64,000 nt of DNA from assembly GCF_030818075.1 (NCBI RefSeq), contig NZ_JAUSZZ010000001.1, positions 1,984,001-2,048,000 of the forward strand. Direction: 5' to 3'. The translations under genes and the position numbers were made by a program. Shown here piece after piece: positions 10,106 through 19,192 of this stretch. The stretch comes from Microbacterium proteolyticum (lineage in GTDB: Bacteria; Actinomycetota; Actinomycetes; Actinomycetales; Microbacteriaceae). The notes below the pieces were generated by a model, which saw only the letters and a program-made list of their open reading frames with translations, was not told where the DNA came from and did not search any database. Position 1 is the first letter of the stretch; each line of letters starts with the position of its first letter.

Positions 10106-11394
10106 GCGACCCGTACGCCCCGCAGAGCGGTGACACCTCGTACGCCGTGCGGTCATACGACCTCACGCTGGGCTATCGCGTCCGCACGAACCGCCTCGAG
10201 GGTGTGGCGCGCATCGTGGCGGTGGCCCGCGAGCCGCTGAGCTCGATCGCGCTCGACCTGGTGGGGTTGCGGACCTCGCGCGTGCGCGTCGGTGGCGCCA
10301 CGGCGCGGTTCTCCGCCGGTCCGCGCGTGCTGCGGGTGACGCTTCCGCGGCCGGTCGTCGCGGATGCCGTGTTCGACGTCGAGGTGGTCTATGCGGGCGC
10401 GCCGTCCCCGCGCCGTTCGCGCTGGGGTGCGGTCGGATGGGAGGAACTGACCGACGGCGCCCTCGTCGCGGGGCAGCCCATCGGCGCTCCCACCTGGTTC
10501 CCATGCAACGACCGCCCCGACGATCGCGCGCGGATGCGCATGGAGATCACCGTCGACGAGGGGTACGCCGTGGCGGCGACCGGTGTCGCCGGTCCCTCGA
10601 CGCGGCGGGGTGGTCGGGTGACCACGACGTTCACGTCCGACGTTCCGACGGCGACGTACCTCGCGGCTGTCCACGTCGGTCGCTACCGGACGCGCACGCT
10701 GGCCGGTGGGGGAGGGGATGCCGTGCCCGCGGTCAGCGTCACCGCGCCGCCGGCATTGGATGCGGCCGTGGACCGCGCGTTCGCGGCGGTGCCCGACATG
10801 CTGCGGGTGTTCGGGCGGCTCTTCGGGCCCTACCCGCAGGAGACGTGCACGCTCGTGGTGACGGCCGACGAGCTCGAGATCCCGCTCGAAGCGCAGGGCC
10901 TCGCCGTGTTCGGCATGAACCACCTGGTGCCGGCCGCGCAGCGGCTGGTGGCGCACGAACTCGCCCACCAGTGGTTCGGCAACAGCGTCGGCATCGCGCG
11001 ATGGCGCGACATCTGGCTCAACGAAGGGTTCGCCTGTTATGCCGAGTGGCTGTGGTCGGACGCCTCGGGCGGTCCTTCGGTGGCCACGTGCATCGCGGAC
11101 CATTACGCCCGCCTCGCCACCAAGCCTCGGGGCCTGCTGCTGTCCGACCCGGGGCCCGACGACATGTTCGACGACCGGGTCTACAAGCGCGGGGCGCTTG
11201 CTCTCCACGCCCTGCGCCGGACGCTGGGCGACACGGCGTTCTTCGACCTCGTACGCGGCTGGACGTCGCAGCACCGGCACGCTCTGGTGACGACGGACGA
11301 TTTCCGCGCCGCCGTCGAGCGCGTGGGGGGAGCGGATGCCGTGGCGGTGCTGTCGCGGTGGATCGACGACCTGGCGCTGCCCGCGCGGCCCTGA
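10102..11394 (+). CDS. M1 family zinc metallopeptidase
   Basis: Zinc aminopeptidase-like protein of 430 residues. The zinc site is HELAH at residues 285-289, with the third ligand E308 in NEGFACYAEW. This is the HEXXH-18-E spacing of family M1. It is shorter than full M1 aminopeptidases (about 850 residues): it keeps the N-terminal beta domain and catalytic domain and lacks the C-terminal helical domain. The GTG start overlaps the TGA of the synthetase (GTGA), so the two are translationally coupled. In Streptomyces a polylysine-degrading enzyme, Pld, is also a zinc M1-type peptidase (from memory), so a role in degrading or trimming the polymer is plausible. No signal peptide is evident. Confidence 0.85.
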   Translation: MSDPYAPQSGDTSYAVRSYDLTLGYRVRTNRLEGVARIVAVAREPLSSIALDLVGLRTSRVRVGGATARFSAGPRVLRVTLPRPVVADAVFDVEVVYAGAPSPRRSRWGAVGWEELTDGALVAGQPIGAPTWFPCNDRPDDRARMRMEITVDEGYAVAATGVAGPSTRRGGRVTTTFTSDVPTATYLAAVHVGRYRTRTLAGGGGDAVPAVSVTAPPALDAAVDRAFAAVPDMLRVFGRLFGPYPQETCTLVVTADELEIPLEAQGLAVFGMNHLVPAAQRLVAHELAHQWFGNSVGIARWRDIWLNEGFACYAEWLWSDASGGPSVATCIADHYARLATKPRGLLLSDPGPDDMFDDRVYKRGALALHALRRTLGDTAFFDLVRGWTSQHRHALVTTDDFRAAVERVGGADAVAVLSRWIDDLALPARP

Positions 11395-11415
11395 GCGTCA
11401 GTCGGTCGCGTCGGG

Positions 11416-11916
11416 TCACTCGCTCCAGCCGCGCACCCGGTGGACGACGAACGACTTCGGATAGGACCCGCCGGGGGCGTCCACTTCGAAGATGTCGATC
11501 ATGAGTGCGAGGGGGTAGTCGGGTGCCTGCTCGAGGCGTCTCAGAACGACTCCCTCGCATCCGATGATCGTTTCACCGGCACCCCACACGACTGTCCACG
11601 TGTGCGGCCGACCGGCGTCGAAGGGGAGCGCGACCTCGGTCATGTCGGTGGCCAGGCGCGGGTCGTGGTGGGCCTTGATGCCGCTGCGCGCACGGGCGGC
11701 GGTGGCGGTCACGGCATCCGCGTCGATCTCGAACAGGCAGATCTCGCCCGAGTCCTCCGGCGACAGGTGCTCGGTGCCGACCAGCCACGCCGCGACCATG
11801 CAGCCGCTGTCGCGGGTGGCCGAGAGCGTGACGTCGACGCGACCCCGAGCGGGGGCGAAGAGCAACGACGTCGGGGTCTCCGTGCGAACCGCGAGATCGG
11901 TGCGATGACGATGCAT
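11416..11916 (-). CDS. Hypothetical protein, possible concanavalin-like fold
   Basis: A 166-residue protein if the ATG at 11916 is used. A TTG at 11973 would add 19 residues that look poorly conserved. The pattern HTWTVVWGAGETIIGCEG followed by LALMIDIFEV resembles the last strands of glucanase/lectin (GH16-like) beta-sandwiches, but the catalytic ExDxE motif is absent, so I would not call it an enzyme. It has no signal peptide. Convergent with the M1 peptidase, with only 21 bases between the two stops. Confidence 0.6.
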   Translation of the reverse strand: MHRHRTDLAVRTETPTSLLFAPARGRVDVTLSATRDSGCMVAAWLVGTEHLSPEDSGEICLFEIDADAVTATAARARSGIKAHHDPRLATDMTEVALPFDAGRPHTWTVVWGAGETIIGCEGVVLRRLEQAPDYPLALMIDIFEVDAPGGSYPKSFVVHRVRGWSE

Positions 11917-12112
11917 GCCTCGCCCGGACTCCTGGGCTCCCGGCGTCGCTTGTGCGAGCCGGGCTGAGGGCAAGTCCCGTCAGTACCCGACCCCCGCGCG
12001 TTCGCGGGCGCACCGCGCAGTGTCGAGGTCGGTGCGCTGAGTGCCGGCGCGACTGGCGCGTGGGTTCGGTGCGCGCGCGAGCGCGGCCTCGGAACGCAGG
12101 GTCCGGGCGGTG

Positions 12113-13552
12113 TCAGAACGGTGGGGGTGGTCCTTCTTCGGGGTCGGGTGGGGGTGGGTCGTCGGGGAGGAAGCGGGCGGTGGGGGAGTAGGGGAGGGGT
12201 TCGTCGGTGTAGGTGCGGCCGGTGGGGCTGGTCCATTCGAGGACTCCGCCGGGGAGTTGCTTCACCTGCCAGCGGGTGAGGTGTTTCTGGGTGTGGTGGC
12301 GTTGGCAGAGGTGGGCGAGGTTGGTGATGGTGGTGGGGCCGCCGAGGGCGTGGTCGTGGGTGTGGTCGACTTCGCATCGGGTGGCGGGGGTGGTGCAGCC
12401 GGGGAAACGGCAGGTGCGGTCGCGGGCGCGGAGGTGGCGGTCGATGGCGGTGGTGCGGTGGTAGGTGTCGGTGTGCAGGACGGCGCCGGTGATGGGGTGG
12501 GTGATGACGCGGTCCCAGGGCAGGGTGGTCGTTTCGGTGAGGGTGCGGGCGGTGGTGGCGTCGAGGGGGCCGTGCCCGACGAGCTCGGCCGGGTCGAGGT
12601 TCTCGTTGCCGGGGGTGAGCAGGGTGAGGGCGGGGACGATGACTTGGATGCGGGCGCGGATGGTTCCGAGGGTGCCGGGGCCGTCGTCGGTGCGGGTGGG
12701 GTCGGCGTCGGGTGCGGCGGTGAGCAGCAGGTCGGCGAGGATGTCGGCGCGGAGGTGAGCGGTGGTGCGCTCGTCGGTGAGGGTCGCGGCGGTGGTGGTG
12801 GACTGTGTGTTTCGTCGGACTGTGTCGGTGCTGGCGGTGGGGTCCGCTGAGTCCGCGCCGGCGTCGGGTGCGTCGGTGGCAGCTGCCGCGATGCCGGTGC
12901 GGGTGTCGATGATGGCGCGTGCTTGTTGGGTGAGGCGGTCGTAGATGCCGACGGCCAGGACGGTGGGGAGGGTGGCGATGAGGTCGGACATGCCGTCGTG
13001 GCCGGTGACGATGCGGACGCAGCGGGTGTCGCGGCCGCGCTGGTGGCGTTCGGTGATGGTGGTGGGGTGCAGGCGTTCGGCGAGGACGGTCAGGCGTGCG
13101 CGCAGGCGGCCGGGGCTGAGCCGGTCGGCGGTGGCCACGGCGAGCAGGTCGAACTCCGCCCGCGCGTCGGTGGGGAGGGGGGAGCCGATGTCGGCGATGG
13201 CGTGCACGTGGGCGCGGGTGAGGGCCCCGGCTTCCCACGCGGTGAGGGTGTGCGAATAGTCGTCGACGAGGGTCATCGCCCGCCCGATCTGGGTCTGCAC
13301 GGTGCGGTCGGAGAGGTTTTCGGCGGCGGCGATCTCGGAGGCGACTTCGCGGAGGGCGAGTTCGGCGGCGCGGGCGGTGGCGCGCTGGTCGGCCATCACG
13401 TCGAGGGCGAGGTGCCCGGCCGCAGCGAGGGCGCGGGTGTGGGCGGCCTCGGCGGCGGCGAGGGCGGCGCCGGTTGCGAGGACGTCGTCGAGCACCGCGG
13501 ACAGGGCCGCGGGCCCGCCTTTCGTGGCTGTCGGGACGACGCGTTTGTGCAT
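12113..13552 (-). CDS. DUF222 / HNH endonuclease domain protein
   Basis: A 479-residue member of the actinobacterial DUF222-HNH family (13E12-repeat-like), often present in many copies per genome. The N-terminal two thirds is the helical DUF222 region. The C-terminal HNH nuclease domain reads CRFPGCTTPATRCEVDHT, then NLAHLCQRHHTQKH, with zinc cysteines and the His-Asn-His elements in place. It ends in a Pro/Asp-rich tail. Biological role unknown; the family is suspected to be linked to mobile or selfish DNA. Coding-strand base composition is strikingly C-rich and G-poor compared with neighbours. Repeats lie upstream. Confidence 0.85.
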   Translation of the reverse strand: MHKRVVPTATKGGPAALSAVLDDVLATGAALAAAEAAHTRALAAAGHLALDVMADQRATARAAELALREVASEIAAAENLSDRTVQTQIGRAMTLVDDYSHTLTAWEAGALTRAHVHAIADIGSPLPTDARAEFDLLAVATADRLSPGRLRARLTVLAERLHPTTITERHQRGRDTRCVRIVTGHDGMSDLIATLPTVLAVGIYDRLTQQARAIIDTRTGIAAAATDAPDAGADSADPTASTDTVRRNTQSTTTAATLTDERTTAHLRADILADLLLTAAPDADPTRTDDGPGTLGTIRARIQVIVPALTLLTPGNENLDPAELVGHGPLDATTARTLTETTTLPWDRVITHPITGAVLHTDTYHRTTAIDRHLRARDRTCRFPGCTTPATRCEVDHTHDHALGGPTTITNLAHLCQRHHTQKHLTRWQVKQLPGGVLEWTSPTGRTYTDEPLPYSPTARFLPDDPPPPDPEEGPPPPF

Positions 13553-13992
13553 GTGTGCATGCTAGCTGTGACCTGCGACATCGCCCCCGGTCAGAGGGCC
13601 TTTCTGGGGAGGAACGAGCGAACCGGCGGGATGTGGAGGAGGGGCGCCAACCGCGGGTAGAACGGTGCCATCCAGTGGGCTGCTTTCCCACGTAAAGGGC
13701 GGCGGTGGCTCGACAGGCCCAGCCACAGGCGCCGAGGTGAGAAAGGGGCTTCGACAGGCTCAGCCACCAGCGTCGCTCATGGGGGCGGCGGCTTCTCGCG
13801 CCTCAGCCGCCGGCACCGCGATGGCGAATGCGGCGCCGACAGGCTCAGCCAGCAGCGACGCGTTCAGAGCCTGGTGGCTTCCCGACGTCGGTCTCTTCGA
13901 GGGCGGGCCGAGGCCGCCGACGACGTGCGCTGACGCCGCCGACACCGCGTGCCGGACGGCTTCGGCGCCTTGTGCGCCGACGGCGCTACACG
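13553..13992. other. 440-base gene-free stretch with dispersed repeats
   Basis: No convincing gene on either strand; the open frames here are GC-driven. It holds three related repeat copies (annotated separately) and the upstream region of the DUF222/HNH gene. No clear promoter or terminator was recognised. Confidence 0.6.
13706..13860 (+). repeat. Three copies of a TCGACAGGCTCAGCCA-type repeat
   Basis: Related copies at 13706-13731, 13747-13774 and 13833-13860 share the core CGACAGGCTCAGCCA (the first reads CGACAGGCCCAGCCA), followed by CAG and a GCG. The core is short, imperfectly conserved and intergenic, like REP-type elements. Similar words are common in Microbacteriaceae intergenic DNA (from memory). 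Confidence 0.65.
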
Positions 13993-14808
13993 TCACCGAA
14001 CGACCAGTGCTGCCACGACGCCCTCGGGACCCTCGAGGTCCCATCCGCGCCACTCCACCGGTGCGCACTCGTCGTCGTTGCGCGCACGCCCCTGCTCGTT
14101 GTGGCTTCGCGGGGAAATCGACGCCGTCCACCCCTCTGCGTCGGCGACGACGCGGATGCGGCCGGGGTCGACCGACAGACCCCGCCCATCCGCCTTGAGC
14201 ACCGCCTCCGTCCGTGCCCAGGCGCGCGCGTCCGCCGCGTCGGGCAGCACCTGCTCGATCCCCGCGGCGTCCGCCGGGAGGGCTTCGGCGCCGATCCGCA
14301 CGCGGACGCTAGGCGGCACGCGCTCGATCCCCCCGGCGTCCGCCGGGACGGCGTCGGTGCCGATCCGCGCGCGGACGCCGGGCAGCACGCGCTCGATCCC
14401 CTCGGCGTCCGTCGGGACGGCATCGGCGCCGATCCGCGCGCGGACGTCGGGCAGCACGCGCTCCATCCCCGCGGCGCCCGCCGAGACGGCATCGGCGCCG
14501 ACCCGCGCGCGAACGCCGGGCAGCACGCGCTCGAGCCCCGCGGCATCCGCCGGGACGGCATCGATCCCAATGCGGACGTGCTCCCGAGTCACCGCGACCA
14601 CCGCCCACCCCGGCACGTACGACACCGACACCGCGGCATCCGCACCGAGAACCCGGATGCGACCGTGGTCGCCGCCGCACGACGAACACCTCGAGACGAA
14701 TGACGCCTCCGGGAGCAGCTCGGTCAGAAGGTCGCGCGACACCCGGCGACGGTTCGTTCCCGGCGGCACCTCGCGCCAGGAGACACGGATGCCGGGGGGA
14801 AGTATCAC
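13993..14808 (-). CDS. 4'-phosphopantetheinyl transferase with internal tandem repeats
   Basis: A Sfp-type transferase that moves phosphopantetheine from CoA onto a carrier-protein serine. Features, in order: CSSCGGDHGR (about 45-55), VSVSYVPGWAVVAV, the metal-binding GID at 81-83, and WARTEAVLKADGRGL starting at W197 with metal ligand E201. From GID onward a 23-residue unit of the type RIGxDAVPADAxGIERVLPxVRA is repeated five times (residues 79-193), putting about 115 residues between GID and W197 where about 25-45 are normal. The 271-residue length is otherwise in range for the fold. Start: the GTG at 14808 overlaps the mutT1 stop (GTGA). Whether the enlarged loop leaves the enzyme active cannot be told from sequence. 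Confidence 0.8.
   Translation of the reverse strand: MILPPGIRVSWREVPPGTNRRRVSRDLLTELLPEASFVSRCSSCGGDHGRIRVLGADAAVSVSYVPGWAVVAVTREHVRIGIDAVPADAAGLERVLPGVRARVGADAVSAGAAGMERVLPDVRARIGADAVPTDAEGIERVLPGVRARIGTDAVPADAGGIERVPPSVRVRIGAEALPADAAGIEQVLPDAADARAWARTEAVLKADGRGLSVDPGRIRVVADAEGWTASISPRSHNEQGRARNDDECAPVEWRGWDLEGPEGVVAALVVR
14230..14574 (-). repeat. Five 69-bp in-frame tandem repeats
   Basis: Units at 14574-14506, 14505-14437, 14436-14368, 14367-14299 and 14298-14230 each encode 23 residues of the phosphopantetheinyl transferase. The first unit holds the catalytic GID. Units 2-4 keep GAD or GTD at the same place, and unit 5 has GAE. All five keep frame, with substitutions between copies, so the expansion is not brand new. 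Confidence 0.9.
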
Positions 14809-15743
14809 ACCCGTGGTTCGTGCGTCTCGATGGCGACGATGCCCGCACCCGGATGCTCGACCGGCACGTGCACGACCGAGAAGGCGCCGGTGTCGAGCGT
14901 CGAGGCGCTGCCGAGGTAGGACCCTCTCATCGTGCCCGTCGCGAGGGCGAGCTCGTGCAGGAGGTCGGGCAGCACCGGGCCGTGGCTGGTCAACACCACG
15001 GGCTTGCGCGCGCGCACCTGCTGCCCGATGACGGTCCGCGTGTCCGCGCGCCCCTTCTCCCAGGCGTCCTGGCTGATGTCTCTGCACACCTGGACGCGTT
15101 GGCCGATCGCGTGCGCGATGGGGGTGGCGGTACGCAGGCACCGCTCGGCGGGACTGGACACCACGCGTCGCACGCCGAAGGCCAGCAGCGGTCCCACGAT
15201 GGCCTCGGCCTGCTTGCGACCGCGGGCGGTGAGTGGCCGGTCGCTGTCGACGCCGTCCCACTCGTCGCGCGCGCGCGCCTTGCCGTGACGCAGCACCACG
15301 ATCGGGAAGGTCGGCAGCACCTCTTCATCCACCAGCCGGGCGAATTCGTCCAGGATCTCGATGTCGACGGGGTAGCTGAGATGCTTGCGCGCCTTCTTCA
15401 GGCTCACCCACTCGATGGCCGCGACCTCTTTGTTGGGCACGAACGACGACGTGCGAACCGCCGCGTCCGTGGCCTCGGCCGCCCAGTAGTGCACGATCTT
15501 CGTCCGCGAGTTCGGCATCCGGTAGCGCGAGACCCCCACGGGGACGCCGAGGGCGACACGGATGCCGGTCTCCTCGCGGATTTCGCGCACGGCGGTCTCG
15601 GCGAGGGTCTCGCCAGGATCCACCTTGCCCTTCGGCAGGGTCAGATCGCGATACTTCGTCCGGTGGATGAGGAGGACGCGGAGTTTGCCTTCGGCCCGAC
15701 GCCATACGACGCCGCCCGCTGCGTAGACCGCGGTCTCCGTCAC
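14805..15743 (-). CDS. mutT1: NUDIX hydrolase-histidine phosphatase fusion, MutT1-like
   Basis: Two-domain protein of 312 residues. The N-terminal NUDIX domain holds the box [23 protein letters not shown] (GX5EX7REUXEEXGU). The C-terminal half is a histidine phosphatase with the catalytic RHG in [10 protein letters not shown] and later SSPAERC and TSHGPV. Mycobacterial MutT1 has the same fusion and acts on 8-oxo-dGTP and diadenosine polyphosphates. It also lies next to ppk in mycobacteria, as here. The GTG start overlaps the ppk stop (GTGA), and its own stop overlaps the transferase start, so the three genes form a tightly coupled operon. Confidence 0.9.
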   Translation of the reverse strand: MTETAVYAAGGVVWRRAEGKLRVLLIHRTKYRDLTLPKGKVDPGETLAETAVREIREETGIRVALGVPVGVSRYRMPNSRTKIVHYWAAEATDAAVRTSSFVPNKEVAAIEWVSLKKARKHLSYPVDIEILDEFARLVDEEVLPTFPIVVLRHGKARARDEWDGVDSDRPLTARGRKQAEAIVGPLLAFGVRRVVSSPAERCLRTATPIAHAIGQRVQVCRDISQDAWEKGRADTRTVIGQQVRARKPVVLTSHGPVLPDLLHELALATGTMRGSYLGSASTLDTGAFSVVHVPVEHPGAGIVAIETHEPRV

Positions 15744-17908
15744 CGGGCCGTCCGAGCGCGGCGCTTGCGCTGCACGCGCGCCATCGTGTACTCCTGCAGG
15801 TCGACCAACGGGGTCCCGTCGGCGGCGAGGCTGTGGCGGGTCCATTCGCCCTCCGGCCCCAGATGCCATGAGCTCGTGCCGTCGTCCATCGCGAGATCGA
15901 ACAGGGTGGTCAGCTCCCGCAGCTGGCTCTCGTCGACGACGCGCACGAGGGCCTCGACGCGGCGGTCGAGATTGCGGTGCATCATGTCGGCGCTGCCGAT
16001 GTAGACCTGCGGGTCGCCGTCGTTCGCGAAGCTGAAGATGCGGGAGTGCTCGAGGTAGCGGCCGAGGATGGAACGCACCGTGATGTTCTCGCTCATGCCC
16101 GGAACGCCCGGCTTGATGGAGCAGATGCCGCGCACCCACACCTCCACGGGGACGCCCGCCTGGCTCGCACGGTAGAGCGCGTCGATGATCTGCTCGTCGA
16201 CCATCGAGTTGACCTTGATCCGCACCCCCGAGGGCTTGCCCTCGAGCGCGTTGCGCCGTTCCTTGTCGATGTGGCGCAGCAGCCCCTTGCGCAGGTGCAG
16301 AGGCGCCACCAGCAGCCGCTTGAACTTCTTCTCGATCGCGTAGCCGCTGAGCTCGTTGAACAGGCGGGTCAGATCGCGACCCACCTGGTCATCCACCGTG
16401 AAGAGCCCGAAGTCCTCGTAGATGCGGCTCGTCTTGGGGTTGTAGTTCCCTGTGCCGACGTGGCTGTAGTGGCGCAGACGCCCCTCTTCCTCGCGGATGA
16501 CGAGGGCGAGCTTGCAGTGCGTCTTGAGCCCGACGAGCCCGTACACGACGTGCACTCCGGCCTTCTCGAGCTTGCGGGCCCAGACGATGTTGTTGGCCTC
16601 GTCGAAGCGCGCCTTGACCTCCACCAGCGCCAGGACCTGCTTGCCCGCCTCCGCGGCGTCGATGAGCGCCTGCACGATCGGGCTGTCGCCCGACGTGCGG
16701 TACAGCGTCTGCTTGATGGCCAGCACGTGCGGGTCGCGGGCCGCCTGCTCGAGGAAGGCCTGCACGCTCGTCGCGAACGACTCGTACGGGTGGTGCACCA
16801 GCACGTCGGCCTTGCGGATCGCCCGGAACAGGTCGGCGCGGCCGTTCTGCTCCGGCGGCTGGAAGGCCAGGGCCGTCTTGGGCACGTGCGGCGGGTAGTG
16901 CAGGTCGGGTCGATCGATGCGCGACAGATCGAACAGGCCCCGAAGGTCGAGGCTCCCGGGCAGGCGGTAGACCTCCTGCTCGGTGATGTCGAGCTCGCTC
17001 AGCAGGAGTGAGCGGGTGACGTCGTCCATGTCCTCGGTGATCTCGAGACGGATCGGCGGACCGAAACGGCGGCGCAGCAGCTCCGCCTCGAGGGCCTGGA
17101 TGAGGTTCTCCGTCTCGTCCTCCTCGATCGTCATGTCCTCGTTGCGGGTGAGGCGGAACGCGTGATGATCGAGCACCTCCATCCCCGGGAAGAGGTCTCC
17201 CAGGTGGTTGGAGATGAGTTCCTCGAGCGGGAGGTAGCGGATTCCCGGTCCCTCTCCCTGCACCTCGACGAATCGGGGCAGCATGGGCGGCACCTTCAGG
17301 CGCGCGAACTCCTGGCGTCCGGTGCGGGCGTTGCGGATGCGGACGGCGAGGTTGAGCGAAAGCCCGGAGATGTAGGGGAACGGGTGCGCGGGGTCGACGG
17401 CGAGCGGCATCAGCACGGGGAAGACGTTGCGCTGGAAGTACTCGGTGAGTCGCGCGGCGGTGTGGTCGTCGAGCGAATCCCAGGTGACGACTTCGATGCC
17501 GGCTTCGGCCAGGGCCGGGCGCACCTTGTCGGTCCACGCCGCCGCGTGGCGCAACTGGAGGCGGTGGGCCTCGGCGGAGATGTCGGCGAGCACGTCCAAC
17601 GGCGCGCGGCCGACGTTGGTCGGGACGGCGAGACCGGTCACGATGCGGCGCTTCAGGCCGGCGACGCGCACCATGAAGAACTCGTCGAGGTTGCTGGCGA
17701 AGATCGCGAGGAAGTTGGCGCGCTCGAGCACGGGCACGGCGGGGTCTTCGGCGAGCTCGAGGACACGCTGGTTGAACGCCAGCCAGCTCAGCTCGCGGTC
17801 GAGGTACCGGTGATCCGGCAGCTGGTCGTCTTCGGCCTCGACGGCCTCATCGAAGTCGTCGTCGTCGGCGTCGCCGAGGCCGGCATCCAGCGCGTCGTGT
17901 TCCATCAT
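15740..17908 (-). CDS. ppk: Polyphosphate kinase 1
   Basis: Makes polyphosphate from ATP reversibly. The ATG at 17908 gives 722 residues, the usual actinobacterial length, with an acidic N-terminal tail ([16 protein letters not shown]) before the conserved start [17 protein letters not shown]. The autophosphorylated histidine sits in [11 protein letters not shown], and the second catalytic histidine region is [24 protein letters not shown] and [10 protein letters not shown] are further family blocks. It is first in ppk-mutT1-phosphopantetheinyl transferase. A PHO-box-like pair of 11-bp units lies just upstream, which would tie it to phosphate starvation. Confidence 0.96.
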   Translation of the reverse strand: MMEHDALDAGLGDADDDDFDEAVEAEDDQLPDHRYLDRELSWLAFNQRVLELAEDPAVPVLERANFLAIFASNLDEFFMVRVAGLKRRIVTGLAVPTNVGRAPLDVLADISAEAHRLQLRHAAAWTDKVRPALAEAGIEVVTWDSLDDHTAARLTEYFQRNVFPVLMPLAVDPAHPFPYISGLSLNLAVRIRNARTGRQEFARLKVPPMLPRFVEVQGEGPGIRYLPLEELISNHLGDLFPGMEVLDHHAFRLTRNEDMTIEEDETENLIQALEAELLRRRFGPPIRLEITEDMDDVTRSLLLSELDITEQEVYRLPGSLDLRGLFDLSRIDRPDLHYPPHVPKTALAFQPPEQNGRADLFRAIRKADVLVHHPYESFATSVQAFLEQAARDPHVLAIKQTLYRTSGDSPIVQALIDAAEAGKQVLALVEVKARFDEANNIVWARKLEKAGVHVVYGLVGLKTHCKLALVIREEEGRLRHYSHVGTGNYNPKTSRIYEDFGLFTVDDQVGRDLTRLFNELSGYAIEKKFKRLLVAPLHLRKGLLRHIDKERRNALEGKPSGVRIKVNSMVDEQIIDALYRASQAGVPVEVWVRGICSIKPGVPGMSENITVRSILGRYLEHSRIFSFANDGDPQVYIGSADMMHRNLDRRVEALVRVVDESQLRELTTLFDLAMDDGTSSWHLGPEGEWTRHSLAADGTPLVDLQEYTMARVQRKRRARTAR

Positions 17909-17925
17909 CCCCACATCATTGCAGG

Positions 17926-17947
17926 GGTCGGTGACACCGGAGTGAAC
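17926..17947 (-). promoter_or_regulatory. Probable PHO box upstream of ppk
   Basis: On the minus strand GTTCACTCCGG (17947-17937) is followed directly by TGTCACCGACC (17936-17926). The first unit matches GTTCAC fully, the second in five of seven positions, with the required 11-base spacing. It ends 17 bases before the ppk ATG, close enough to overlap the promoter or leader. Confidence 0.55.
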
Positions 17948-17963
17948 GCGCGGTATGCGCGGG

Positions 17964-18656
17964 TCAGACGGCGGCGGATGCCGCGACGGGGGCGTCGTCC
18001 TCGTACACGTTGAAGCGATAGCCCACGTTGCGCACGGTGCCGATGAGCTGCTCCAGGTCGCCGAGCTTCGCCCGAAGACGGCGCACGTGCACATCGACGG
18101 TGCGGGTGCCGCCGAAGTAGTCGTAGCCCCAGACCTCGCTCAGCAGCTGCTCGCGCGTGAAGACACGGGAGGGATGCGTGGCGAAGAAGTGCAGGAGCTG
18201 GAACTCCTTGTAAGTCAGGTCGAGCGGCTTGCCGTGCACCTTCGCCGAGTACGACGACTCGTCGATGGTGATGCCCGAGGTCTGGATGCGGGTCGAGACC
18301 TGGTCTGCGGTGCGCCGCCCCATGGCCAGGCGGATCCGGGCGTCGATCTCGGCGGGACCGGCGGCCACGAGCACGACGTCGTCGATGCCCCAGTCGGTGG
18401 AGACGGCGGTGAGGCCGCCCTCGGTGACGACCAGGATGAGCGGCGCCTCGATGCCGGTGGTCGTCATGATCTTGCACAGCGACTTCGCGCCGACCAGGTC
18501 GAAACGGGCGTCGACGAAGATCACGTCGGCGCTCGGAGCGTTCACCAACTGCGCCGCCTCGGCCGGGATCTGCCGGACACGGTGGCTCAGCAATTCGAGC
18601 GCGGGCAAGGCAGCTCCGCCGCCGGGGGCGGAGCTGAGTACCAGAAGCTGTGCCAA
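17964..18656 (-). CDS. glnR: GlnR-type OmpR-family transcriptional regulator
   Basis: A 230-residue orphan response regulator. The receiver half (about 1-120) closely resembles actinobacterial GlnR, including [21 protein letters not shown]. The DNA-binding winged helix (about 130-220) has [53 protein letters not shown]. GlnR controls nitrogen assimilation genes. Like GlnR it has an atypical phosphorylation pocket and no kinase gene next to it. The start codon is TTG, chosen because GGGAGGT lies at the right distance upstream. Near its 5' end CAGCTCCGCC and GGCGGAGCTG could pair in the mRNA. Confidence 0.85.
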   Translation of the reverse strand: MAQLLVLSSAPGGGAALPALELLSHRVRQIPAEAAQLVNAPSADVIFVDARFDLVGAKSLCKIMTTTGIEAPLILVVTEGGLTAVSTDWGIDDVVLVAAGPAEIDARIRLAMGRRTADQVSTRIQTSGITIDESSYSAKVHGKPLDLTYKEFQLLHFFATHPSRVFTREQLLSEVWGYDYFGGTRTVDVHVRRLRAKLGDLEQLIGTVRNVGYRFNVYEDDAPVAASAAV

Positions 18657-18771
18657 GAGAACCTCCCGTGCGGCGTGTCGCGCACCCGATCATCTTAGGG
18701 TGACGAGGCCGAAGCCCTCATCACCGGTGTCGCGCGTGCGCCGAGTCGAGGTCCTGCGCGATGATGGGGGC

Positions 18772-19062
18772 ATGTCGACTCCCGACCTCGCTCCGCGCCG
18801 GACCATCGCCGGCGTCGTCGCGATCTGGGTGCTCGCCGCCGTGGCGGGCGTGGCGATCGGCCTGTTCGCTCCCGCGCCGTGGCGCGCGCAGTGGGTCGCG
18901 GTGGCCCTGGGCGGATGCGTGATCGTGGCGTTCGCTGTCCAGCTCTGGTACGGCCGTTCGCAGGCCTTCATCCAGCGGATGGCATTGAGTTCGGCGGGCG
19001 CTCTCGTGGTGCTCGCTGTCATCACCCTCGGTTTCGGTCTGGCTTCCCTCGTCTCGGGCTAG
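18772..19062 (+). CDS. Small three-helix membrane protein
   Basis: A 96-residue protein starting at ATG 18772 with three hydrophobic helices: about residues 11-32, 40-58 and 70-94. There is a short charged N-terminus and no catalytic motif. It is divergent from glnR and runs into a second small membrane protein 9 bases later. Unknown function; typical of conserved actinobacterial small membrane proteins. Confidence 0.75.
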   Translation: MSTPDLAPRRTIAGVVAIWVLAAVAGVAIGLFAPAPWRAQWVAVALGGCVIVAFAVQLWYGRSQAFIQRMALSSAGALVVLAVITLGFGLASLVSG

Positions 19063-19071
19063 AGTTGGAAC

Positions 19072-19185
19072 ATGGACCTCCTCGCGCTCGAACTGTTCTT
19101 CGTGGGACTTCTCGGCCTCGCCTCGCTGGCGATCGCCTTCGTGTCCGGAACGGTCATCTGGAACCTCTACCGCGGCCAGCGCTGA
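19072..19185 (+). CDS. 37-residue single-helix membrane peptide
   Basis: A short frame, MDLLALELFFVGLLGLASLA... ending VIWNLYRGQR, with a single long hydrophobic helix and a positive C-terminal tail. It lies 9 bases after the previous membrane protein and 7 bases before the nitrobindin gene, so it fits tightly in the operon. No family recognised. Confidence 0.65.
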   Translation: MDLLALELFFVGLLGLASLAIAFVSGTVIWNLYRGQR

Positions 19186-19192
19186 GCGCGCC

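Noticed and set aside
12041..13660. Plus-strand frames opposite the DUF222/HNH gene
   Set aside because: Extremely Gly/Val-rich translations, a mirror image of the C-rich coding strand of the real gene.
13665..14198. Plus-strand frame across the repeat region and part of the transferase
   Set aside because: Its translation is driven by the repeats and GC content, and it runs opposite the well-supported transferase gene.
14230..14574. CRISPR-like array of 69-bp units
   Set aside because: No unique spacers. The units are head to tail, coding and in frame within a transferase gene.
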